From the NCBI GenBank assembly GCA_937125225.1, contig CAKZLE010000024.1:1-64000 (forward strand): a DNA stretch of 64,000 bases, in the 5' to 3' direction. The stretch is from an uncultured Spirochaetia bacterium. Its GTDB lineage: Bacteria > Spirochaetota > Spirochaetia > CAKZLE01. Positions within the stretch are counted from its first letter, which is position 1; each line of letters begins with the position of its first letter. The position numbers and the translations under genes are program-made. The notes below the pieces were generated by a model. The model was not told the DNA's origin and ran no database searches. It saw only the letters and a list, made by a program, of their open reading frames with translations. Shown here one piece after another: positions 29,431 through 39,712 of the stretch.

Positions 29431-29733
29431 GTGAGAGCAGATCAGATCATTTTAGCACCTGTTTTAACAGAAAAGTCCAACTTGGACCGTGAAGGTGAAA
29501 CAAAGAAGTATACCTTCAAAGTAGATCCTAGAGCGAATAAGATTCAGGTGATGAGAGCAGTAGAGGAATTATTCTCTGTTAAGGCTCTTAGTTGTAATGT
29601 ATCAATAGTGAAAGGGAAACCTAAATTCACTAGAACAAAATCAGGCGTTCGTGCAGGGTCTACAACACCTTGGAAAAAAGCGATCGTAACTGTAGCTAAA
29701 GGCGATTCTATCAGCGCTATAGAAGGCGTTTAG
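29431..29733 (+). CDS. rplW: 50S ribosomal protein L23
   Basis: L23 of 100 aa starting with GTG, after AAGGGGA. It has IILAPVLTEKSN, KYTFKVDPRANKIQVMRAVEELF, and the KFTRTKSGVRAGSTTPWKKAIVTV loop. It frames the tunnel exit and docks trigger factor and SRP. Confidence 0.96.
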   Translation: MRADQIILAPVLTEKSNLDREGETKKYTFKVDPRANKIQVMRAVEELFSVKALSCNVSIVKGKPKFTRTKSGVRAGSTTPWKKAIVTVAKGDSISAIEGV

Positions 29734-29745
29734 GAGAGGGGTATT

Positions 29746-30570
29746 ATGGGTATCAAGAAGTATAATCCGAGAACCCCCAGTCTTCGATACACAACGACTT
29801 TGACTTTCGAAGAAGTAACAACTTCAACAAGTGAGAAATCACTTACGAAAGGTATAAGTAAACACGCCGGACGTGGAGCCGGTGGTCGTATCAGCGTTCG
29901 AAGACGCGGTGGCGGACATAAGAGAAAATATCGAGAGATAGATTTCAAGAGAAACAAGCATAACATTCCTGGTTTTATTGCCAGTATTGAGTATGATCCA
30001 AACAGATCTGCTAACATTGCTTTGGTCAACTACAAAGATGGTGAGAAACGTTACATCTTAGCTCCTAAGGGACTTAAGGTGGGCATGGAGATCATCAGTG
30101 GTGAGACTGCACCTCTAGAGATTGGAAATGCGATTCCTTTGAAGAACATTCCCCTCGGTATGGCAGTACACAATGTGGAGCTGCAGAGAGGTAAAGGTGG
30201 CCAGTTAGTTAGATCTGCTGGAACAGTTGCAACAGTAGTCGCTAAAGAAGGCGATTATGCAACTCTAAAACTACCTTCAGGTGAGATGAGAATGGTATTC
30301 GGTGAATGTTTCGCAACTTTGGGAAGCATTGGAAACGAAGATCATATGAATGTAAGTCTTGGTAAAGCAGGTCGGTCACGATGGCTTGGTCGTCGTCCAA
30401 AAGTCCGAGGTGTTGTCATGAACCCAGTCGATCACCCACATGGTGGTGGTGAGGGTAAGACATCAGGTGGACGTCATCCTGTTTCTCCATGGGGTATGCC
30501 TACTAAGGGATACAAGACTAGAAAGAAGAGAAAACCTTCTAGCAAGTTTATCGTGAAGAAGCGGAAGTAG
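29746..30570 (+). CDS. rplB: 50S ribosomal protein L2
   Basis: L2 of 274 aa. [18 protein letters not shown] at the start, [16 protein letters not shown], and the C-terminal [31 protein letters not shown], which includes the conserved histidine of the peptidyl transferase region, are all present. Standard length and place in the S10 series. Confidence 0.98.
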   Translation: MGIKKYNPRTPSLRYTTTLTFEEVTTSTSEKSLTKGISKHAGRGAGGRISVRRRGGGHKRKYREIDFKRNKHNIPGFIASIEYDPNRSANIALVNYKDGEKRYILAPKGLKVGMEIISGETAPLEIGNAIPLKNIPLGMAVHNVELQRGKGGQLVRSAGTVATVVAKEGDYATLKLPSGEMRMVFGECFATLGSIGNEDHMNVSLGKAGRSRWLGRRPKVRGVVMNPVDHPHGGGEGKTSGGRHPVSPWGMPTKGYKTRKKRKPSSKFIVKKRK

Positions 30571-30579
30571 GAGTAGAAA

Positions 30580-30861
30580 GTGGCTAGGTCAATCAAAAAA
30601 GGACCTTTTATAGAGAAAAAACTGTATAAAAGAGTTCTTGAAGCAAACAAAGCGGGACAAAAACCAATGGTTAAAACATATTCCCGTACCTCGACTATTA
30701 TCCCCGAGATGGTAGGTTTTACCATTTCTGTCTACAATGGAAAGACTTGGGTCCCTGTTTATGTTACAGAGAACCTTGTTGGTCATAAGCTTGGTGAGTT
30801 TTCACCAACTAGATTCTATCGTGGACACGCTGGGTCTGATAAAAAATCGAAGAAGAGATAG
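30580..30861 (+). CDS. rpsS: 30S ribosomal protein S19
   Basis: S19 of 93 aa with a GTG start, opening [18 protein letters not shown]. It contains [43 protein letters not shown]. It sits in the 30S head near the A-site finger and S13. Confidence 0.97.
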   Translation: MARSIKKGPFIEKKLYKRVLEANKAGQKPMVKTYSRTSTIIPEMVGFTISVYNGKTWVPVYVTENLVGHKLGEFSPTRFYRGHAGSDKKSKKR

Positions 30862-30869
30862 GTATCGTG

Positions 30870-31232
30870 ATGGAAGCAAAGAAAGGTTACAAAGCAATCG
30901 CTAAATATGTGATGGTTTCTCCTACAAAAGTACGCCCTATCGCGAATGTTGTACGAAGTAAACCGTATGCAGACGCTGTAGCGATTCTAGAGGCTATGCC
31001 TCAGAAGGGTGCAGGTCTGATTAAGAAGGTCGTACAGTCAGCAGCAGCAAATGCTCTTATGCAGAACAAGCAGCTCGATGAAGAGATGCTGTTCATTAAA
31101 GAGATACGTATTGACGAAGGTCCACGTTTAAAACGTGTTTGGCCAAGATCTCATGGACGTAGAGATATTCTACTTAAAAGAGAAAGTCATATTTCTGTTG
31201 TTCTAGACGAAATTGCGAGTATGGGGGAATAA
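30870..31232 (+). CDS. rplV: 50S ribosomal protein L22
   Basis: L22 of about 120 aa. KAIAKYVMVSPTKVRPIANVVR opens the protein and GPRLKRVWPRSHGRRDILLKRESHISVVL encodes the tunnel-reaching hairpin. GTG at 30867 and ATG at 30870 are adjacent possible starts; ATG is preferred by spacing from the AGATAGG site. The final codons meet the rpsC start without a gap. Confidence 0.96.
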   Translation: MEAKKGYKAIAKYVMVSPTKVRPIANVVRSKPYADAVAILEAMPQKGAGLIKKVVQSAAANALMQNKQLDEEMLFIKEIRIDEGPRLKRVWPRSHGRRDILLKRESHISVVLDEIASMGE

Positions 31233-31940
31233 ATGGGGCAGAAAGTTAATCCTATAGGACTCCGACTTGGAGTTAATAAGACATGGAAGTCAAAATGGTA
31301 TGTAGATCCAAAAGATTATGCAGATACTCTGCATGAGGACCTGCAAATCCGGAAAGCTCTTACGAGCTGCCCTGAGACTAAAGGTGCTGATATCTCAGAT
31401 GTTGAGATTATCAGAAAACCCCAGAGAATAACTGTTGTCATCAAGACATCAAAACCTGGAATCATCATTGGTTCCAAAGGTTCTAATGTTGAGAAGCTCG
31501 GAATGAGACTTCAGACTCTTGCGAACAAAAAAGTTCAGATCAAGATCAAAGAAGTTAAAAGACCGGAAGCTGATGCTCAGCTTATTGCACTTAATGTTGC
31601 AAGACAGTTGAAGATGAGAGGTTCTTTTAGAAGAGCTTTAAAGATGGCAGTAAGCAGTGCAATGAAAGCTGGTGTACAGGGTGTGAAGATCAAGGTCTCT
31701 GGTCGACTTGGTGGTGCTGAGATGGCACGTACTGAATGGCATAAAGATGGTCGAGTTCCTCTGCATACACTGCGGTCTGATATCGATTATGGATTTGCTG
31801 AAGCAAATACAACCTTTGGTATCATCGGTGTAAAAGTATGGGTCTTCAATGGTGAGATCTATGACAAAGCTCAAAAAGAGGATGCTGGTCTTTTAGTAAA
31901 GAAATCTACTAGAGATCGTAGACCTTCAGCAAGGAGATAG
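31233..31940 (+). CDS. rpsC: 30S ribosomal protein S3
   Basis: S3 of 235 aa. It opens [23 protein letters not shown], has the KH motif [14 protein letters not shown], and the C-terminal domain [31 protein letters not shown]. It helps form the mRNA entry tunnel. It begins on the base after the rplV stop codon, suggesting translational coupling. Confidence 0.98.
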   Translation: MGQKVNPIGLRLGVNKTWKSKWYVDPKDYADTLHEDLQIRKALTSCPETKGADISDVEIIRKPQRITVVIKTSKPGIIIGSKGSNVEKLGMRLQTLANKKVQIKIKEVKRPEADAQLIALNVARQLKMRGSFRRALKMAVSSAMKAGVQGVKIKVSGRLGGAEMARTEWHKDGRVPLHTLRSDIDYGFAEANTTFGIIGVKVWVFNGEIYDKAQKEDAGLLVKKSTRDRRPSARR

Positions 31941-31946
31941 ATAGTC

Positions 31947-32363
31947 ATGCTTAGTCCAAAAAGAGTTAAGTATCGAAAGAAAATGAGAGGCAAGATGGAC
32001 GGTGTTGCACATCGTGGTAATACTGTTGCCTTCGGAGATTTTGGTCTACAGGCTCTTGAGCCTAAATGGATCACAAACCGCCAGATTGAAGCTGCTCGTG
32101 TCGCTATGACACGACACATCAAGAGAGGTGGTAAGGTTTGGATCAGAATATTCCCGGATATGCCTTATACTAAAAAACCTGCAGAAACAAGACAGGGAAA
32201 GGGTAAAGGTAATCCAGAAGGTTGGGTTGCTGTTGTGAAGAAGGGAGCTGTCATGTTTGAGATGGCAGGTGTTCCTGAAGAGCTAGCCCGTGAAGCTATG
32301 GCTCTTGCTGCAAGCAAATTGCCTATTAAGACAAAGTTTGTAACAAGACGAGATGCGGAGTAG
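31947..32363 (+). CDS. rplP: 50S ribosomal protein L16
   Basis: L16 of 138 aa. [18 protein letters not shown] opens it and [39 protein letters not shown] is the conserved core contacting A-site tRNA. It ends four bases before the rpmC start. Confidence 0.97.
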   Translation: MLSPKRVKYRKKMRGKMDGVAHRGNTVAFGDFGLQALEPKWITNRQIEAARVAMTRHIKRGGKVWIRIFPDMPYTKKPAETRQGKGKGNPEGWVAVVKKGAVMFEMAGVPEELAREAMALAASKLPIKTKFVTRRDAE

Positions 32364-32367
32364 TAAT

Positions 32368-32574
32368 ATGAAAAGTACATTTAACGACCTGACATATGCA
32401 GAGTTGATAAATAAGAAAGAAGATCTCCATAAGGAGTATCTCAAATTACGAATGGATAAGGTCCTTGGACATCTTGAGAACCCTCTCAGATTGAGAACAG
32501 TTCGAAGAGATATTGCTAGAGTTAATACCATTGTTCATGAATATGCTTTAGGCATACGTAAAAATACTAAGTAA
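32368..32574 (+). CDS. rpmC: 50S ribosomal protein L29
   Basis: L29 of 68 aa, two-helix protein at the tunnel exit. It starts MKSTFNDLTYAELINKKEDL, and NPLRLRTVRRDIARVNTI is the family signature. The ATG at 32368 is chosen because GGAG lies just upstream and earlier in-frame codons fall inside rplP. Confidence 0.95.
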   Translation: MKSTFNDLTYAELINKKEDLHKEYLKLRMDKVLGHLENPLRLRTVRRDIARVNTIVHEYALGIRKNTK

Positions 32575-32589
32575 GGGAGCCTGTGTTCT

Positions 32590-32841
32590 ATGAAAGCGAA
32601 TAAAAAGACATTTACAGGACAGGTTGTAAGTGATGCGATGGATAAGACTATCGTTGTAGCAATCACAACCAGAAGGCTTCACCCTCTTTATAAGAAATAT
32701 GTAAAGCAGACAAAAAAAGTCAAAGCACATGATGAGAGAAATGAAGCTAAGAAAGGCGATACTGTTCGTGTCGTTGAATGTCGTCCTCTCAGTAAAGACA
32801 AGAGCTGGAGATTAAACCAGATTGTCGAGCGTGCTAAATAG
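32590..32841 (+). CDS. rpsQ: 30S ribosomal protein S17
   Basis: S17 of 83 aa with an OB fold. [44 protein letters not shown] and [20 protein letters not shown] are diagnostic. It binds 16S helix 11 early in assembly. Confidence 0.97.
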   Translation: MKANKKTFTGQVVSDAMDKTIVVAITTRRLHPLYKKYVKQTKKVKAHDERNEAKKGDTVRVVECRPLSKDKSWRLNQIVERAK

Positions 32842-32859
32842 TCGTAAAGGAGTTGCGTT

Positions 32860-33228
32860 ATGGTTCAAATGCAAACGTATTTAAACGTTGCCGATAATAG
32901 CGGTGCAAAACGTGTACAATGTATCAAGGTACTTGGTGGTAGTAAGAGAATGAATGCCAGTATCGGTGATATCATCGTAGTTGCAGTTAAGGACGCTCTT
33001 CCAAACGGCCAGATTAAAAAGGGTGACGTGCAGAAAGCGGTTATTGTCCGTGTTAGAAAAGAATACCGAAGACCTGACGGTACCTATATCAGGTTTGATG
33101 ATAATGCTTGTGTTATTATCGATGCCAACAATAACCCGCGTGGAAAGCGAATCTTTGGACCGGTTGCTCGAGAACTTCGAGAAGATGGTTTCATGAAGAT
33201 CGTGTCTCTAGCGCCGGAAGTGTTGTAG
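32860..33228 (+). CDS. rplN: 50S ribosomal protein L14
   Basis: L14 of 122 aa. [27 protein letters not shown] at the start and [29 protein letters not shown] later identify it. It forms intersubunit bridges and is the docking site of the silencing factor RsfS. Confidence 0.98.
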   Translation: MVQMQTYLNVADNSGAKRVQCIKVLGGSKRMNASIGDIIVVAVKDALPNGQIKKGDVQKAVIVRVRKEYRRPDGTYIRFDDNACVIIDANNNPRGKRIFGPVARELREDGFMKIVSLAPEVL

Positions 33229-33238
33229 GGAGAATAAG

Positions 33239-33550
33239 ATGGGAATTTCAAAAATCAAGAAGAATGACACTGTCATGATCCTTGCCGGAAAAGACAAAGG
33301 AAAGACAGGAAAAGTCCTGAAGATCGATTCTGATAACGATCGTGTGATCGTTCAGGGTGTCAACATGGTAAAAAAAGCCATGAAGAAAAAGAGTCAGCAG
33401 GATAAGGGTGGAATCATTGAAGTCGAAGCACCTTTGCACATTTCTAATGTAGCAATCGTGACTAAGGACGGTTCTCCTTCAAGAATCGGCTATAAGATTG
33501 AAGATGGTAAGAAAGTTCGTTTTGCGAAAAAGACCGGGGAAGTGCTCTAA
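33239..33550 (+). CDS. rplX: 50S ribosomal protein L24
   Basis: L24 of 103 aa with a KOW motif: [17 protein letters not shown] near residues 14-30, then [32 protein letters not shown]. It is an early 50S assembly initiator. Its stop codon shares a base with the rplE ATG, indicating coupling. Confidence 0.97.
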   Translation: MGISKIKKNDTVMILAGKDKGKTGKVLKIDSDNDRVIVQGVNMVKKAMKKKSQQDKGGIIEVEAPLHISNVAIVTKDGSPSRIGYKIEDGKKVRFAKKTGEVL

Positions 33551-34101
33551 TGGATAAGTATATACCGAATATGAAGAAGAAGTATAAAGAGAGTGTTGCT
33601 CCAGAGCTGCTGAAAGATTTCAGTTACTCTTCTGCTATGCAGATACCTACAATTGAGAAGATCTCAGTTAGTGTTGGTGTCGGAGATGCTATTGATAACA
33701 AGAAGTTTCTTGAAGCTTCAGTTAAAGAGTTAGAGCAGATAACAGGACAGCATGCGGTCAAAACCAAGGCGAGAAAATCTATTGCGAACTTTAAGCTTCG
33801 TCAAGGTCAGGAAATCGGAACTATGGTCACTCTTCGTGGCGCACAAATGTGGGAATTTTTTGACAGACTAGTGAATGTTGCATTACCTCGTGTAAAGGAC
33901 TTCAGGGGAATCAACCCGAATGCTTTTGATGGTCACGGTAATTATTCACTTGGGGTAAAGGAACAGATAATCTTCCCTGAGATTGATTATGATCATATCG
34001 AAAGGATTAGTGGTCTCAATATTGCTATTGTTACGACTGCTAAAAACGACGAAGAGGGCTTTGCGCTGCTGAAAAAGCTCGGCATGCCCTTTAGTAAATA
34101 G
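33550..34101 (+). CDS. rplE: 50S ribosomal protein L5
   Basis: L5 of 183 aa, binding 5S rRNA in the central protuberance. [42 protein letters not shown] and [32 protein letters not shown] are diagnostic. It starts on the last base of the rplX stop codon. Confidence 0.97.
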   Translation: MDKYIPNMKKKYKESVAPELLKDFSYSSAMQIPTIEKISVSVGVGDAIDNKKFLEASVKELEQITGQHAVKTKARKSIANFKLRQGQEIGTMVTLRGAQMWEFFDRLVNVALPRVKDFRGINPNAFDGHGNYSLGVKEQIIFPEIDYDHIERISGLNIAIVTTAKNDEEGFALLKKLGMPFSK

Positions 34102-34115
34102 TTGGGAGTAGATCA

Positions 34116-34301
34116 ATGGCAAAAAAATCAATGATTGTTAAGGCCCAAAGGGAGCCAAAGTACAGCACACGTCAAGTGAATCGTTGTAGGGTTTGTGGAA
34201 GACCTAGGGGTTATATGCGTAAGTTTCAGATGTGTAGGGTCTGTTTTCGAAAGCTAGCTAGTGAAGGTAAGATTCCTGGCGTTACAAAATCCAGCTGGTA
34301 G
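34116..34301 (+). CDS. rpsN: 30S ribosomal protein S14, zinc type
   Basis: Short 61-aa S14 (type Z). A zinc ribbon is formed by [20 protein letters not shown], four cysteines in two CxxC pairs, and the C-terminus reads [11 protein letters not shown]. It is the zinc-binding form, in contrast to the longer Cys-free paralogue used by E. coli. Confidence 0.97.
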   Translation: MAKKSMIVKAQREPKYSTRQVNRCRVCGRPRGYMRKFQMCRVCFRKLASEGKIPGVTKSSW

Positions 34302-34310
34302 GAGAGTGAG

Positions 34311-34709
34311 ATGGCTATAAGTGATCCTGTTGCTGATATGTTAACGAAGATTCGAAACGCAAATCTAGCAAAACACGAAAAAGTTGATGTAACTACATCA
34401 AAACTGAAATTACAGATTGTAAAGATCCTCAAGAACGAGGGTTATATTAAGAATTTCAAGAAGGTAAGTAAGGAGAATGTAAACTTCATTCGAATCTTCT
34501 TGAAATATGATGGCAAACAGAAACCAATCATCCATGGATTGGAGAGAATCTCTACTCCAGGTAGACGAGTATACTCAGGATACAAAGAGATCCCAAGAAT
34601 ATTCAATGGTCATGGTGTGGTTGTCGTTTCAACTTCTAGTGGTGTAATTACTGGAAAGAAAGCAACTGATCAGAAAGTCGGCGGTGAGCTGATCTGTTCA
34701 GTTTGGTAA
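34311..34709 (+). CDS. rpsH: 30S ribosomal protein S8
   Basis: S8 of 132 aa. [24 protein letters not shown] at the start and [24 protein letters not shown] at the end are diagnostic. In enteric bacteria it represses spc genes via rplE mRNA; no equivalent site could be identified here by eye. Confidence 0.97.
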   Translation: MAISDPVADMLTKIRNANLAKHEKVDVTTSKLKLQIVKILKNEGYIKNFKKVSKENVNFIRIFLKYDGKQKPIIHGLERISTPGRRVYSGYKEIPRIFNGHGVVVVSTSSGVITGKKATDQKVGGELICSVW

Positions 34710-34720
34710 GGTGGTGAACT

Positions 34721-35260
34721 ATGTCTCGTATTGGTAAATTGCCTATTACAATACCTGCAGGTGTCAAAGTAGCTGTAACAGCTAAAGAGATTACCGTCGA
34801 AGGGCCGAAAGGGAAACTGGTTCAGGGATATCAGCCAAGTGTAACGATCGCTGTAGAAGGTGAACAAATCGTTGTAACACGAAAGGATGATTCCAAGAGT
34901 TCAAGAAGTTATCATGGACTCTACAGACAACTTATCCAGAATATGGTTATTGGTGTCTCAACTGGATTCACTCGTGCTTTGCTGATCAATGGTGTTGGTT
35001 ATAGGGCTGAAGTTAAAGGAAATATACTATATCTTAATTTAGGTTTTTCAAACCAGATTGAGTTTGTGATCAATGAAGATATCACTATTACTTGTGACGG
35101 ACAGACTAAGGTCATCGTTACTGGTATTGATAAACAGAAAGTCGGTCAAGCGTGTGCTGAGATTCGTTCATTACGACCACCTGAGCCTTACAAAGGTAAA
35201 GGTATTAAGTATGAAAATGAAGTTATCAGACGTAAGATCGGTAAATCTGGTGTTAAGTAG
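34721..35260 (+). CDS. rplF: 50S ribosomal protein L6
   Basis: L6 of 179 aa. [16 protein letters not shown] opens it; [19 protein letters not shown] and the C-terminal [24 protein letters not shown] are hallmarks. It contacts the sarcin-ricin loop and the GTPase-associated region. Confidence 0.98.
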   Translation: MSRIGKLPITIPAGVKVAVTAKEITVEGPKGKLVQGYQPSVTIAVEGEQIVVTRKDDSKSSRSYHGLYRQLIQNMVIGVSTGFTRALLINGVGYRAEVKGNILYLNLGFSNQIEFVINEDITITCDGQTKVIVTGIDKQKVGQACAEIRSLRPPEPYKGKGIKYENEVIRRKIGKSGVK

Positions 35261-35269
35261 GGTAGTACA

Positions 35270-35629
35270 ATGAAACAAGTTAACAATAAGCGAAGAAAAA
35301 AACTTAAAAGAAAAATCCATATTCGAAAGAGGATTTTCGGTACGCCAGAAAGACCAAGAATGACAGTATATAGAAGTAATAAACACCTCTATGTACAGGT
35401 GATCGATGATACTTCAGGTGTTACAATCGCTTCTGCAAGCAATATGGATGCTGAATATAAGGCATTGAAGAATAATGTTGCAGATGCTATGAAGATCGGT
35501 GAGGCTATTGGTCAGAAACTGGTCGAAAAGAAGATTGAGGCTGTTGTATTTGATAGAAATGGATATCTCTATCATGGAATCGTCAAAAGCTTAGCTGATG
35601 GCGCTCGAAAATCTGGATTGAAGTTCTAG
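35270..35629 (+). CDS. rplR: 50S ribosomal protein L18
   Basis: L18 of 119 aa, a 5S rRNA binder. RIFGTPERPRMTVYRSNKHLYVQVIDD and the C-terminal FDRNGYLYHGIVKSLADGARKSGLKF are diagnostic. Confidence 0.97.
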   Translation: MKQVNNKRRKKLKRKIHIRKRIFGTPERPRMTVYRSNKHLYVQVIDDTSGVTIASASNMDAEYKALKNNVADAMKIGEAIGQKLVEKKIEAVVFDRNGYLYHGIVKSLADGARKSGLKF

Positions 35630-35635
35630 GGGGAT

Positions 35636-36136
35636 ATGGTGGAAAAAAGATCCAAAGATCAAGAATATGTTGAAAAACTGATTAAACTCAATCGAGTTGC
35701 TAAAGTTGTAAAGGGTGGACGAAGATTCTCTTTTTCTGCTCTTGTAGTTGTTGGTGATCAGAAAGGCCGAGTTGGCTATGGTTTTGGTAAAGCTAATGAT
35801 GTAACAGAAGCTATTAGAAAGAGTGTTGAGAAAGCTAAAAATAGTATGATCGAGGTCCCCTTGAAGAGAACCACGATCCCTCATGAGATTCAGGGTGAAT
35901 TCAAGAGTGCAAAAGTTCTACTAAGACCTGCTGCTCCTGGTACAGGAATTATCGCAGGTGGTCCAGTGCGTGCCGTAATGGACGCTTGTGGAATACATGA
36001 CATTCTTGCAAAATCACTTGGTTCAAAGAATACCATTAATATTGTGAAAGCAGTGTTTGACGGATTAGAGAACCTGTTCGATGCTCGTGAAGTCGCAAAG
36101 AACCGTGGTAAATCACTCAATGAGATGTGGGGTTAA
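35636..36136 (+). CDS. rpsE: 30S ribosomal protein S5
   Basis: S5 of 166 aa. It has the [34 protein letters not shown] double-stranded RNA-binding fold, then [37 protein letters not shown]. It shapes the mRNA entry and decoding accuracy. Confidence 0.98.
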   Translation: MVEKRSKDQEYVEKLIKLNRVAKVVKGGRRFSFSALVVVGDQKGRVGYGFGKANDVTEAIRKSVEKAKNSMIEVPLKRTTIPHEIQGEFKSAKVLLRPAAPGTGIIAGGPVRAVMDACGIHDILAKSLGSKNTINIVKAVFDGLENLFDAREVAKNRGKSLNEMWG

Positions 36137-36138
36137 TT

Positions 36139-36336
36139 ATGGCTAAGAAAAAAGTTGAACAAGTACGAATCGAACTTATCAAAAGTATGATTGGTTCTAA
36201 ACCAAAGCAACGTGGTACTATCAAGGCCCTTGGCCTTGGTAAGATAAACAGTTCTGTCGTACGAGAAGCTACTCCTGTCGTGAAAGGTATGATCAATGTC
36301 GTTTCACATCTTGTTAAAGTCGAGGAGATAAAGTAG
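36139..36336 (+). CDS. rpmD: 50S ribosomal protein L30
   Basis: L30 of 65 aa. The motif [34 protein letters not shown] is complete. The ATG at 36139, two bases after the rpsE stop, is preceded by GTGGGG; a longer reading would overlap rpsE. rplO follows immediately. Confidence 0.95.
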   Translation: MAKKKVEQVRIELIKSMIGSKPKQRGTIKALGLGKINSSVVREATPVVKGMINVVSHLVKVEEIK

Positions 36337-36337
36337 G

Positions 36338-36769
36338 ATGGGACAGATAAAGGCGCCCGTTGGGGCAAATAAGAAAAAAACAATCATCGGTCGAGGGTAT
36401 GGATCTAAGGGTCGAGCCTCCGGTCGAGGACATGATGGACAGAAGTCTCGATCAGGTGGTGGTGTAAGACCAGGATTCGAGGGTGGTCAGATGCCATTGT
36501 ATCGACGACTCGCACGAAGAGGTTTCTCTAACCATCCTTTTAAGATTGAATATACTGTTGTCTCTCTCTCAGAGATCTCCAAGGCATTTGTCGATGGAGA
36601 GATTGTTTCTGTTGAAACACTGAAAGAGAAGAAGATTGTAAAAGGTAAGAACGTTCTCGTAAAGATCCTTGCTAATGGTGAGATCGACAAGAAGGTGATT
36701 ATCGAAGGTTTGAAAGTCTCCGGTAGTGCTGCTGAGTTAATCACAGCTGCTGGTGGAGAAATAAAATAG
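36338..36769 (+). CDS. rplO: 50S ribosomal protein L15
   Basis: L15 of 143 aa. The glycine-rich N-terminal GRGYGSKGRASGRGHDGQKSRSGGGVRPGFEGGQMPLYRRLARRGF is characteristic, and a C-terminal VIIEGLKVSGSAAELITAAGG completes the fold. It follows rpmD after one base. Confidence 0.97.
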   Translation: MGQIKAPVGANKKKTIIGRGYGSKGRASGRGHDGQKSRSGGGVRPGFEGGQMPLYRRLARRGFSNHPFKIEYTVVSLSEISKAFVDGEIVSVETLKEKKIVKGKNVLVKILANGEIDKKVIIEGLKVSGSAAELITAAGGEIK

Positions 36770-36787
36770 ATTTAAAAGAGGGGATCG

Positions 36788-38107
36788 ATGGCTAACTCAT
36801 TGGTTGAGGTTTTCAGAATAAAAGAGCTTCGGAAGAGAATTGGTTTTACTGCTATCATGTTGGTTATTTTCCGACTTGGAGCGACACTTCCGATTCCCGG
36901 TATCAATGTAAATGCATTACAAGTCTATTTTATGACTTCCGGTTCAACAGCAGGTATCGGTCTGACCGAATACCTGGACTTCTTTGCCGGTGGTGCATTC
37001 AAGAACTTCTCAGTCTTCATGCTTGGTATCATGCCGTATATTTCGACACAGATCATCATGCAGCTTATGCTGATAATCTTCCCTAGCCTTAAGGCATTGT
37101 CTGAAGAGGACGGTGGAAGAAAGAAGATACAGAAGATCACAAGATATGGAACAGTTGCTATGTGTATCATCCAGTCATATGTCGTGACTGTATATGCAAA
37201 ATCAATACCAGATGCGATTACATTAAACTTCACAGCTTATACATTAATCGCAATGTTAACCGTTACTACAGGAACTATGTTCCTCGTATGGATCGGTGAA
37301 CAGATCACTGCTAAAGGTATCGGAAACGGTGTCTCTTTGATCATTTTCTCAGGTATTGTTGCTAGAATCCCTAATGCAATTGTTACTTTAGTTAAGAGTG
37401 TTCAGAGCGGAACTTTAAACCCCGTTGTCATTATTATCGTAATGGCAATGTTTGTTACTGTTGTCGCCCTGGTCATATATGAACAGCAGGGACAGAGAAA
37501 GATCCCAGTACATTATGCAAAAAGAGTTGTTGGAAGAAAGATGTACGGCTCACAGAGTACTTACATTCCTTTCAAGATCAACCCATCGGGAGTAATTCCG
37601 GTAATCTTTGCATCTGCACTGCTTTCTTTTCCTTTGCAAATTGCAACATCCCTCGGGCCAGAGGTTGAATGGTTGGCAAGGTTTGCGAATTGGCTAAGAC
37701 CACAGGGTACCCCGTATCTAATTATCTACACCCTGTTTATTATCCTGTTTGCATTTTTCTATACACAGGTTTCTCTTAATCCTACTGAGATAGCTCGACA
37801 GATTAGAGAAAATGGTGGATCAATTCCTGGAATCAGATCAGAAAAAATAGAAGAGTATCTGACAAGGGTCTTGAATAGAATTGTATTCCCGGGTTCGTTA
37901 TTTCTGGCGTTTATTGCGCTGATCCCGACGTTAATGCAGAAATTCTTCAATTTCCCAGCATCCGTGGCAATGTTGTTGGGTGGTACTTCGCTGTTGATCA
38001 TGGTGGGTGTAGACCTTGATACCATGAGCCAGGTCGAAGGACATATGAAGATGCATCACTCGGATGGATTAGTTAAGAAAGGCCGAATCAAATCCAGGAA
38101 TCTATAG
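36788..38107 (+). CDS. secY: Preprotein translocase subunit SecY
   Basis: Channel-forming translocase subunit of 439 aa with ten membrane helices. RIGFTAIMLVIFRLGATLPIPGIN opens helix 1, the second has ISTQIIMQLM, the loop after helix 6 holds QQGQRKIPVHYAKR, and the cytoplasmic NPTEIARQIRENGGSIPGIR precedes helix 9. It pairs with SecE encoded at the start of the block. In this genome rpmJ follows directly; adk, map and infA are absent from the interval. Confidence 0.98.
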   Translation: MANSLVEVFRIKELRKRIGFTAIMLVIFRLGATLPIPGINVNALQVYFMTSGSTAGIGLTEYLDFFAGGAFKNFSVFMLGIMPYISTQIIMQLMLIIFPSLKALSEEDGGRKKIQKITRYGTVAMCIIQSYVVTVYAKSIPDAITLNFTAYTLIAMLTVTTGTMFLVWIGEQITAKGIGNGVSLIIFSGIVARIPNAIVTLVKSVQSGTLNPVVIIIVMAMFVTVVALVIYEQQGQRKIPVHYAKRVVGRKMYGSQSTYIPFKINPSGVIPVIFASALLSFPLQIATSLGPEVEWLARFANWLRPQGTPYLIIYTLFIILFAFFYTQVSLNPTEIARQIRENGGSIPGIRSEKIEEYLTRVLNRIVFPGSLFLAFIALIPTLMQKFFNFPASVAMLLGGTSLLIMVGVDLDTMSQVEGHMKMHHSDGLVKKGRIKSRNL

Positions 38108-38116
38108 AGGTGTACC

Positions 38117-38230
38117 ATGAAAGTTAGAGCAAGTGTTAAACCTATTTGCGATAAGTGCAAGGTAATCAGACGAAAGGGCGTAGTCCGAATCATCTGTGAT
38201 AATCCTAAGCACAAACAGAGACAGAAATAA
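38117..38230 (+). CDS. rpmJ: 50S ribosomal protein L36
   Basis: L36 of 37 aa. [21 protein letters not shown] contains the first CxxC, followed by [10 protein letters not shown] giving the third Cys and His of the zinc site. It starts nine bases after secY. Confidence 0.97.
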   Translation: MKVRASVKPICDKCKVIRRKGVVRIICDNPKHKQRQK

Positions 38231-38251
38231 GAGCCTAAAGTTTTAGGACTC
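38231..38251 (+). repeat. Small hairpin after rpmJ
   Basis: GAGCCTAAA and TTTAGG-A-CTC pair with a two-base turn; the T-run afterwards is poor. It lies in the rpmJ-rpsM gap and may partially attenuate. Confidence 0.35.
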
Positions 38252-38294
38252 TTGAATTACGAAAAGATTGATTATTATATAGGAGGCCAGTTAC

Positions 38295-38660
38295 ATGGCG
38301 AGGATTGCGGGTATTGATCTTCCTAATAAAGCAACAAAGATCTCTTTGACCTATATCTTTGGAATTGGTCGGACATCAGCTGTCGAGATCTGTAAGAAAA
38401 CAGGTATCGATCCGGATACTAAGATGAATGAGTTATCAGCTGAACAGGTCAATGATCTAAGAAAGACCATTGAGAACGACTACAAGGTTGAAGGCCGTCT
38501 TCGAACTGAAGTCGCACTTAACATCAAGAGATTGATGGACATCGGTTGTTACCGAGGTTTGCGACACAGAAGAGGCTTACCAGTACGTGGACAGAGAACT
38601 AAAACGAATGCACGTACAAGAAAGGGTAAGAAGAAGACTGTTGCCAATAAGAAGAAATAA
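38295..38660 (+). CDS. rpsM: 30S ribosomal protein S13
   Basis: S13 of 121 aa. [24 protein letters not shown] opens it and [27 protein letters not shown] closes it. It forms bridges to the 50S subunit and contacts P-site tRNA. AGGAGG precedes the ATG. Confidence 0.98.
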   Translation: MARIAGIDLPNKATKISLTYIFGIGRTSAVEICKKTGIDPDTKMNELSAEQVNDLRKTIENDYKVEGRLRTEVALNIKRLMDIGCYRGLRHRRGLPVRGQRTKTNARTRKGKKKTVANKKK

Positions 38661-38674
38661 GAGGAGATACGAAG

Positions 38675-39052
38675 TTGGCTAAGGCTAAAAGAAAATCCAA
38701 GAAGACTGTTTACGAAGGTAAAGTATTTATTCAGGCTACTTTTAACAACACCATCGTAACAGTAACTGACTTGAAAGGTAATACAGTATCATGGGCAAGT
38801 GCCGGCGGCCTTGGTTTCCGTGGTGCTAAGAAATCTACTCCTTATGCTGCACAGACAACGGCAGAAACTGCTGCGAAGAAGGCCATGGATTATGGTCTGA
38901 GAGAAGTGCATGTATTGGTAAAAGGCCCTGGTGTTGGTAGAGAGTCTGCAGTTAGAGCACTTGGTGCATTAGGATTGCAGGTACGAAGCATTCGTGACGT
39001 GACACCTATACCACACAATGGTTGTCGACCACGAAAGACACGACGAGTCTAA
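38675..39052 (+). CDS. rpsK: 30S ribosomal protein S11
   Basis: S11 of 125 aa with a TTG start, preceded by [48 protein letters not shown] and [23 protein letters not shown] are diagnostic. It lines the 30S platform near the E-site mRNA. Confidence 0.97.
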   Translation: MAKAKRKSKKTVYEGKVFIQATFNNTIVTVTDLKGNTVSWASAGGLGFRGAKKSTPYAAQTTAETAAKKAMDYGLREVHVLVKGPGVGRESAVRALGALGLQVRSIRDVTPIPHNGCRPRKTRRV

Positions 39053-39068
39053 GAGGAGCTAGTTAAAG

Positions 39069-39704
39069 ATGGCAAGAGAAATCGGACCAAAATGTAGACA
39101 GTGTAGAACTGAACAGACAAAGTTGTTCCTTAAGGGTGAACGATGTCATACAGCTAAATGTCCCATAAACAAAAAAGCTGGGAAACCAGGAAAAGAGCCA
39201 AGAGCACGATCAAAGAAAATGACTGATTATGGTGTTCAGCTCAGAGAGAAACAAAAACTCAAAAGAACGTACGGAATGCTGGAGAAACAGTTCAAGTTAA
39301 CTTTTAACGAAGCTGATCGACAGACAGGAAAAACAGGTGAGAACCTGATCGTTCTTCTTGAGAGAAGATTAGACAATATGGTATTCCGTCTTCACTACGG
39401 AACATCAAGATCACAGGCTAGACAGCTTGTATCACATGGTCATATCCTGGTTAACGGGAAACGAGTGACTATTCCATCATATAGAGTGAAAGTCGGAGAT
39501 GAGATTAAAGTCGTCGAAGCTTCACAGAAAATGATCGTGATCAAAGAAAGCTTGAAAGAGTATACAAAATCAGGTGTTCCAGCTTGGTTAGATCTAGATG
39601 CTGACGCAATGAAAGGGAAAGTTTTGGCATTCCCAAGAAGAAGTGAAGTTACAGAAACAACTGTTATTAATGAACAGCTGATTGTCGAGCTCTATTCAAG
39701 ATAG
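39069..39704 (+). CDS. rpsD: 30S ribosomal protein S4
   Basis: S4 of 211 aa. The N-terminal [24 protein letters not shown] carries four cysteines and resembles the zinc-binding form of S4. An S4 domain follows with [42 protein letters not shown]. It initiates 16S assembly and in enteric bacteria represses the alpha operon. Confidence 0.97.
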   Translation: MAREIGPKCRQCRTEQTKLFLKGERCHTAKCPINKKAGKPGKEPRARSKKMTDYGVQLREKQKLKRTYGMLEKQFKLTFNEADRQTGKTGENLIVLLERRLDNMVFRLHYGTSRSQARQLVSHGHILVNGKRVTIPSYRVKVGDEIKVVEASQKMIVIKESLKEYTKSGVPAWLDLDADAMKGKVLAFPRRSEVTETTVINEQLIVELYSR

Positions 39705-39712
39705 GAGTAATC

